DNA from: Anthopleura xanthogrammica
Taxonomy: Eukaryota > Cnidaria > Anthozoa > Actiniaria > Actiniidae
Length of the DNA: 64,000 nucleotides
Assembly: GCA_964019055.1 (NCBI GenBank)
Contig: OZ025215.1
Location: 13,281,518-13,345,517 of the forward strand
Reading direction: 5' to 3'
How positions within the stretch are numbered: the stretch's first letter is position 1; the number at the start of each line of letters is the position of its first letter. The position numbers and the translations under genes were made by a program. The notes beneath the pieces are model-generated. The model was not told the DNA's origin. It saw only the letters and a list, made by a program, of their open reading frames with translations, and made no database searches. Positions 63,077-64,000 of the stretch are shown piece by piece.

Positions 63077-63633
63077 CTGAGAGAGTGACGTGTGATCTAA
63101 AATATGCAAAAGTAGCAAGTGGAGAGCATCCATATCAAGATCCCGACTTCTTAATATAACAATTTAAACGTGTATAAACGTGTTGTATATCATATTTCTT
63201 GTGTGAATTTGAATAAAATATGAAGACTTTATCACAACAATTGTCAACTTTCCACCGCGAAATATTGAGACATCTTTCGTGCGCTGGCAAACTATCAAAT
63301 ATCGTCAAAGCGAAAACAAGCGATTAGGGAAAGTCATCGCCTTTTATCAGCTGTTTATCGCGCATATAGCATTTTTAATTTGTTTTTCTGAGTTGAGAAC
63401 CATTTGTCAATAGCGCAATAAAGGATGTTAAAGATCACAGCTAACCGTTATCACTATCAATAGATTACTGTTTTTATCTATATCACAAGCATTCATTTTA
63501 CAACCACTTGAAGGTCTTCTAACAGTCACGCGCGACTTTGTCAATAATGCATTATTCATTTTTTTCAACTAGTATAAGTAGAAGCAGAATTTGGCGAATT
63601 TATATCAGATCTAGCAGCATACCTCAGTCTACA
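63077..63633. other. Intergenic region between the nuclear receptor and the last GPCR
   Basis: It contains the NR poly(A) site (63212) and then AT-rich DNA without a recognised element. The last 60 bases probably hold the GPCR leader. Confidence 0.4.
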
Positions 63634-64000
63634 ATGAACGACACAACATCCGAGTTGGTAGGAATAAACTACCTTATCTATGCCATTTTACTATCCTTGG
63701 TGGCAGTTCTAAGTGTGGTCATCAATGGATTGCTACTTATTGTGCTTTATAAAAACCCTTTCAAGTCATTTCGAAAACCTTTTTCCGTTCTTATCATCGC
63801 TTTGGTGGCAACGGATTTTTTCAAGGGTCTTCTGGCTGATTCTATATCTGCTTGGATCAATTATCAATATGCCTTTGGAAGAAGCACTTGGCTTGAAGAC
63901 GACTGGAACTTCTACACGGTTTTGGACTACGCTCTGGATAACGCTGCAACTCTTCTAGTGATTCTCTTTGCAGCAGATCGCCTCGTTGCTCTAGTGTTTC
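63634..64000 (+). CDS. Class A GPCR, 5' part only
   Basis: ATG at 63634 opens a frame running off the window (122 codons). A glycosylatable N-terminus (MNDTTSE) precedes TM1 (LLSLVAVLSVVINGLLLIVL, with the conserved Asn), TM2 (LIIALVATDFFKGLLA, with LxxxD) and TM3 (LDNAATLLVILFAADRLVAL), whose end DRL replaces DRY. The TM2-TM3 loop has no obvious disulfide Cys, which is unusual. This is a cnidarian-style rhodopsin-class receptor with unknown ligand. It is unlike the melatonin-like pair at 22-29 kb. Confidence 0.8.
   Translation, partial: MNDTTSELVGINYLIYAILLSLVAVLSVVINGLLLIVLYKNPFKSFRKPFSVLIIALVATDFFKGLLADSISAWINYQYAFGRSTWLEDDWNFYTVLDYALDNAATLLVILFAADRLVALVF

Overview
This is eukaryotic, AT-rich nuclear DNA from an animal. 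Genes are split by short GT-AG introns, and several orthologs of human single-copy genes can be rebuilt exon by exon. Class A receptor genes with single-exon coding regions, a divergent NR2-type nuclear receptor, Penelope-like, CR1/L2-like and tRNA-SINE debris, and many palindromic elements with TIRs point to an invertebrate. A cnidarian, probably an anthozoan such as a reef coral or relative, fits best. The clade is an inference from gene style and repeat types; it was not tested by a search.

Layout. 1-862 (-): 5' end of a secreted von Willebrand A domain protein, cut by the window edge. 2678-4235 (+): TPR protein with a possible lipid anchor. 6100-7758 (+): IFT25/HSPB11. 8142-14938 (+): ERMP1, nine exons. 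15.6-17.35 kb: 36-bp minisatellite. 17433-18549 (-): atypical 7TM receptor. 20.6-21.75 kb: pentanucleotide array. 22293-23357 (-) and 28468-29508 (+): divergent pair of paralogous melatonin-receptor-like GPCRs. 30481-32140 (-): mitochondrial adenylate kinase AK3, head to head with PUM3 (32422-38174, +, 18 exons). 38588-42983 (-): PLD3, tail to tail with PUM3 and head to head with NKAPD1 (43172-47969, +). 48-61.3 kb: a 13-kb gene desert of nested DNA transposons, LINE fragments and palindromes. 61344-63076 (+): NR2-like nuclear receptor. 63634-64000 (+): start of another class A GPCR, cut by the window edge.

The genes do not form one pathway. The housekeeping block (ERMP1, AK3, PUM3, PLD3, NKAPD1) is compact, shares two short bidirectional promoters and has three TISU-like start contexts (CAAGATGGCG). 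The receptor genes sit in looser, repeat-rich DNA. Exon boundaries were placed by hand from splice consensus, phase continuity and remembered human orthologs, and they give uninterrupted proteins close to the usual lengths: ERMP1 906, AK3 244, PUM3 658, PLD3 493 and NKAPD1 197 aa. The exception is IFT25, which needs a one-base correction.

I found no convincing new gene system. The most informative structures are a nest of transposons at 49-54.7 kb whose insertion sites can be read against an uninterrupted second copy, a long foldback element with 9-bp target duplications and a mirrored ORF, and a TTAA-targeting foldback element in an ERMP1 intron.
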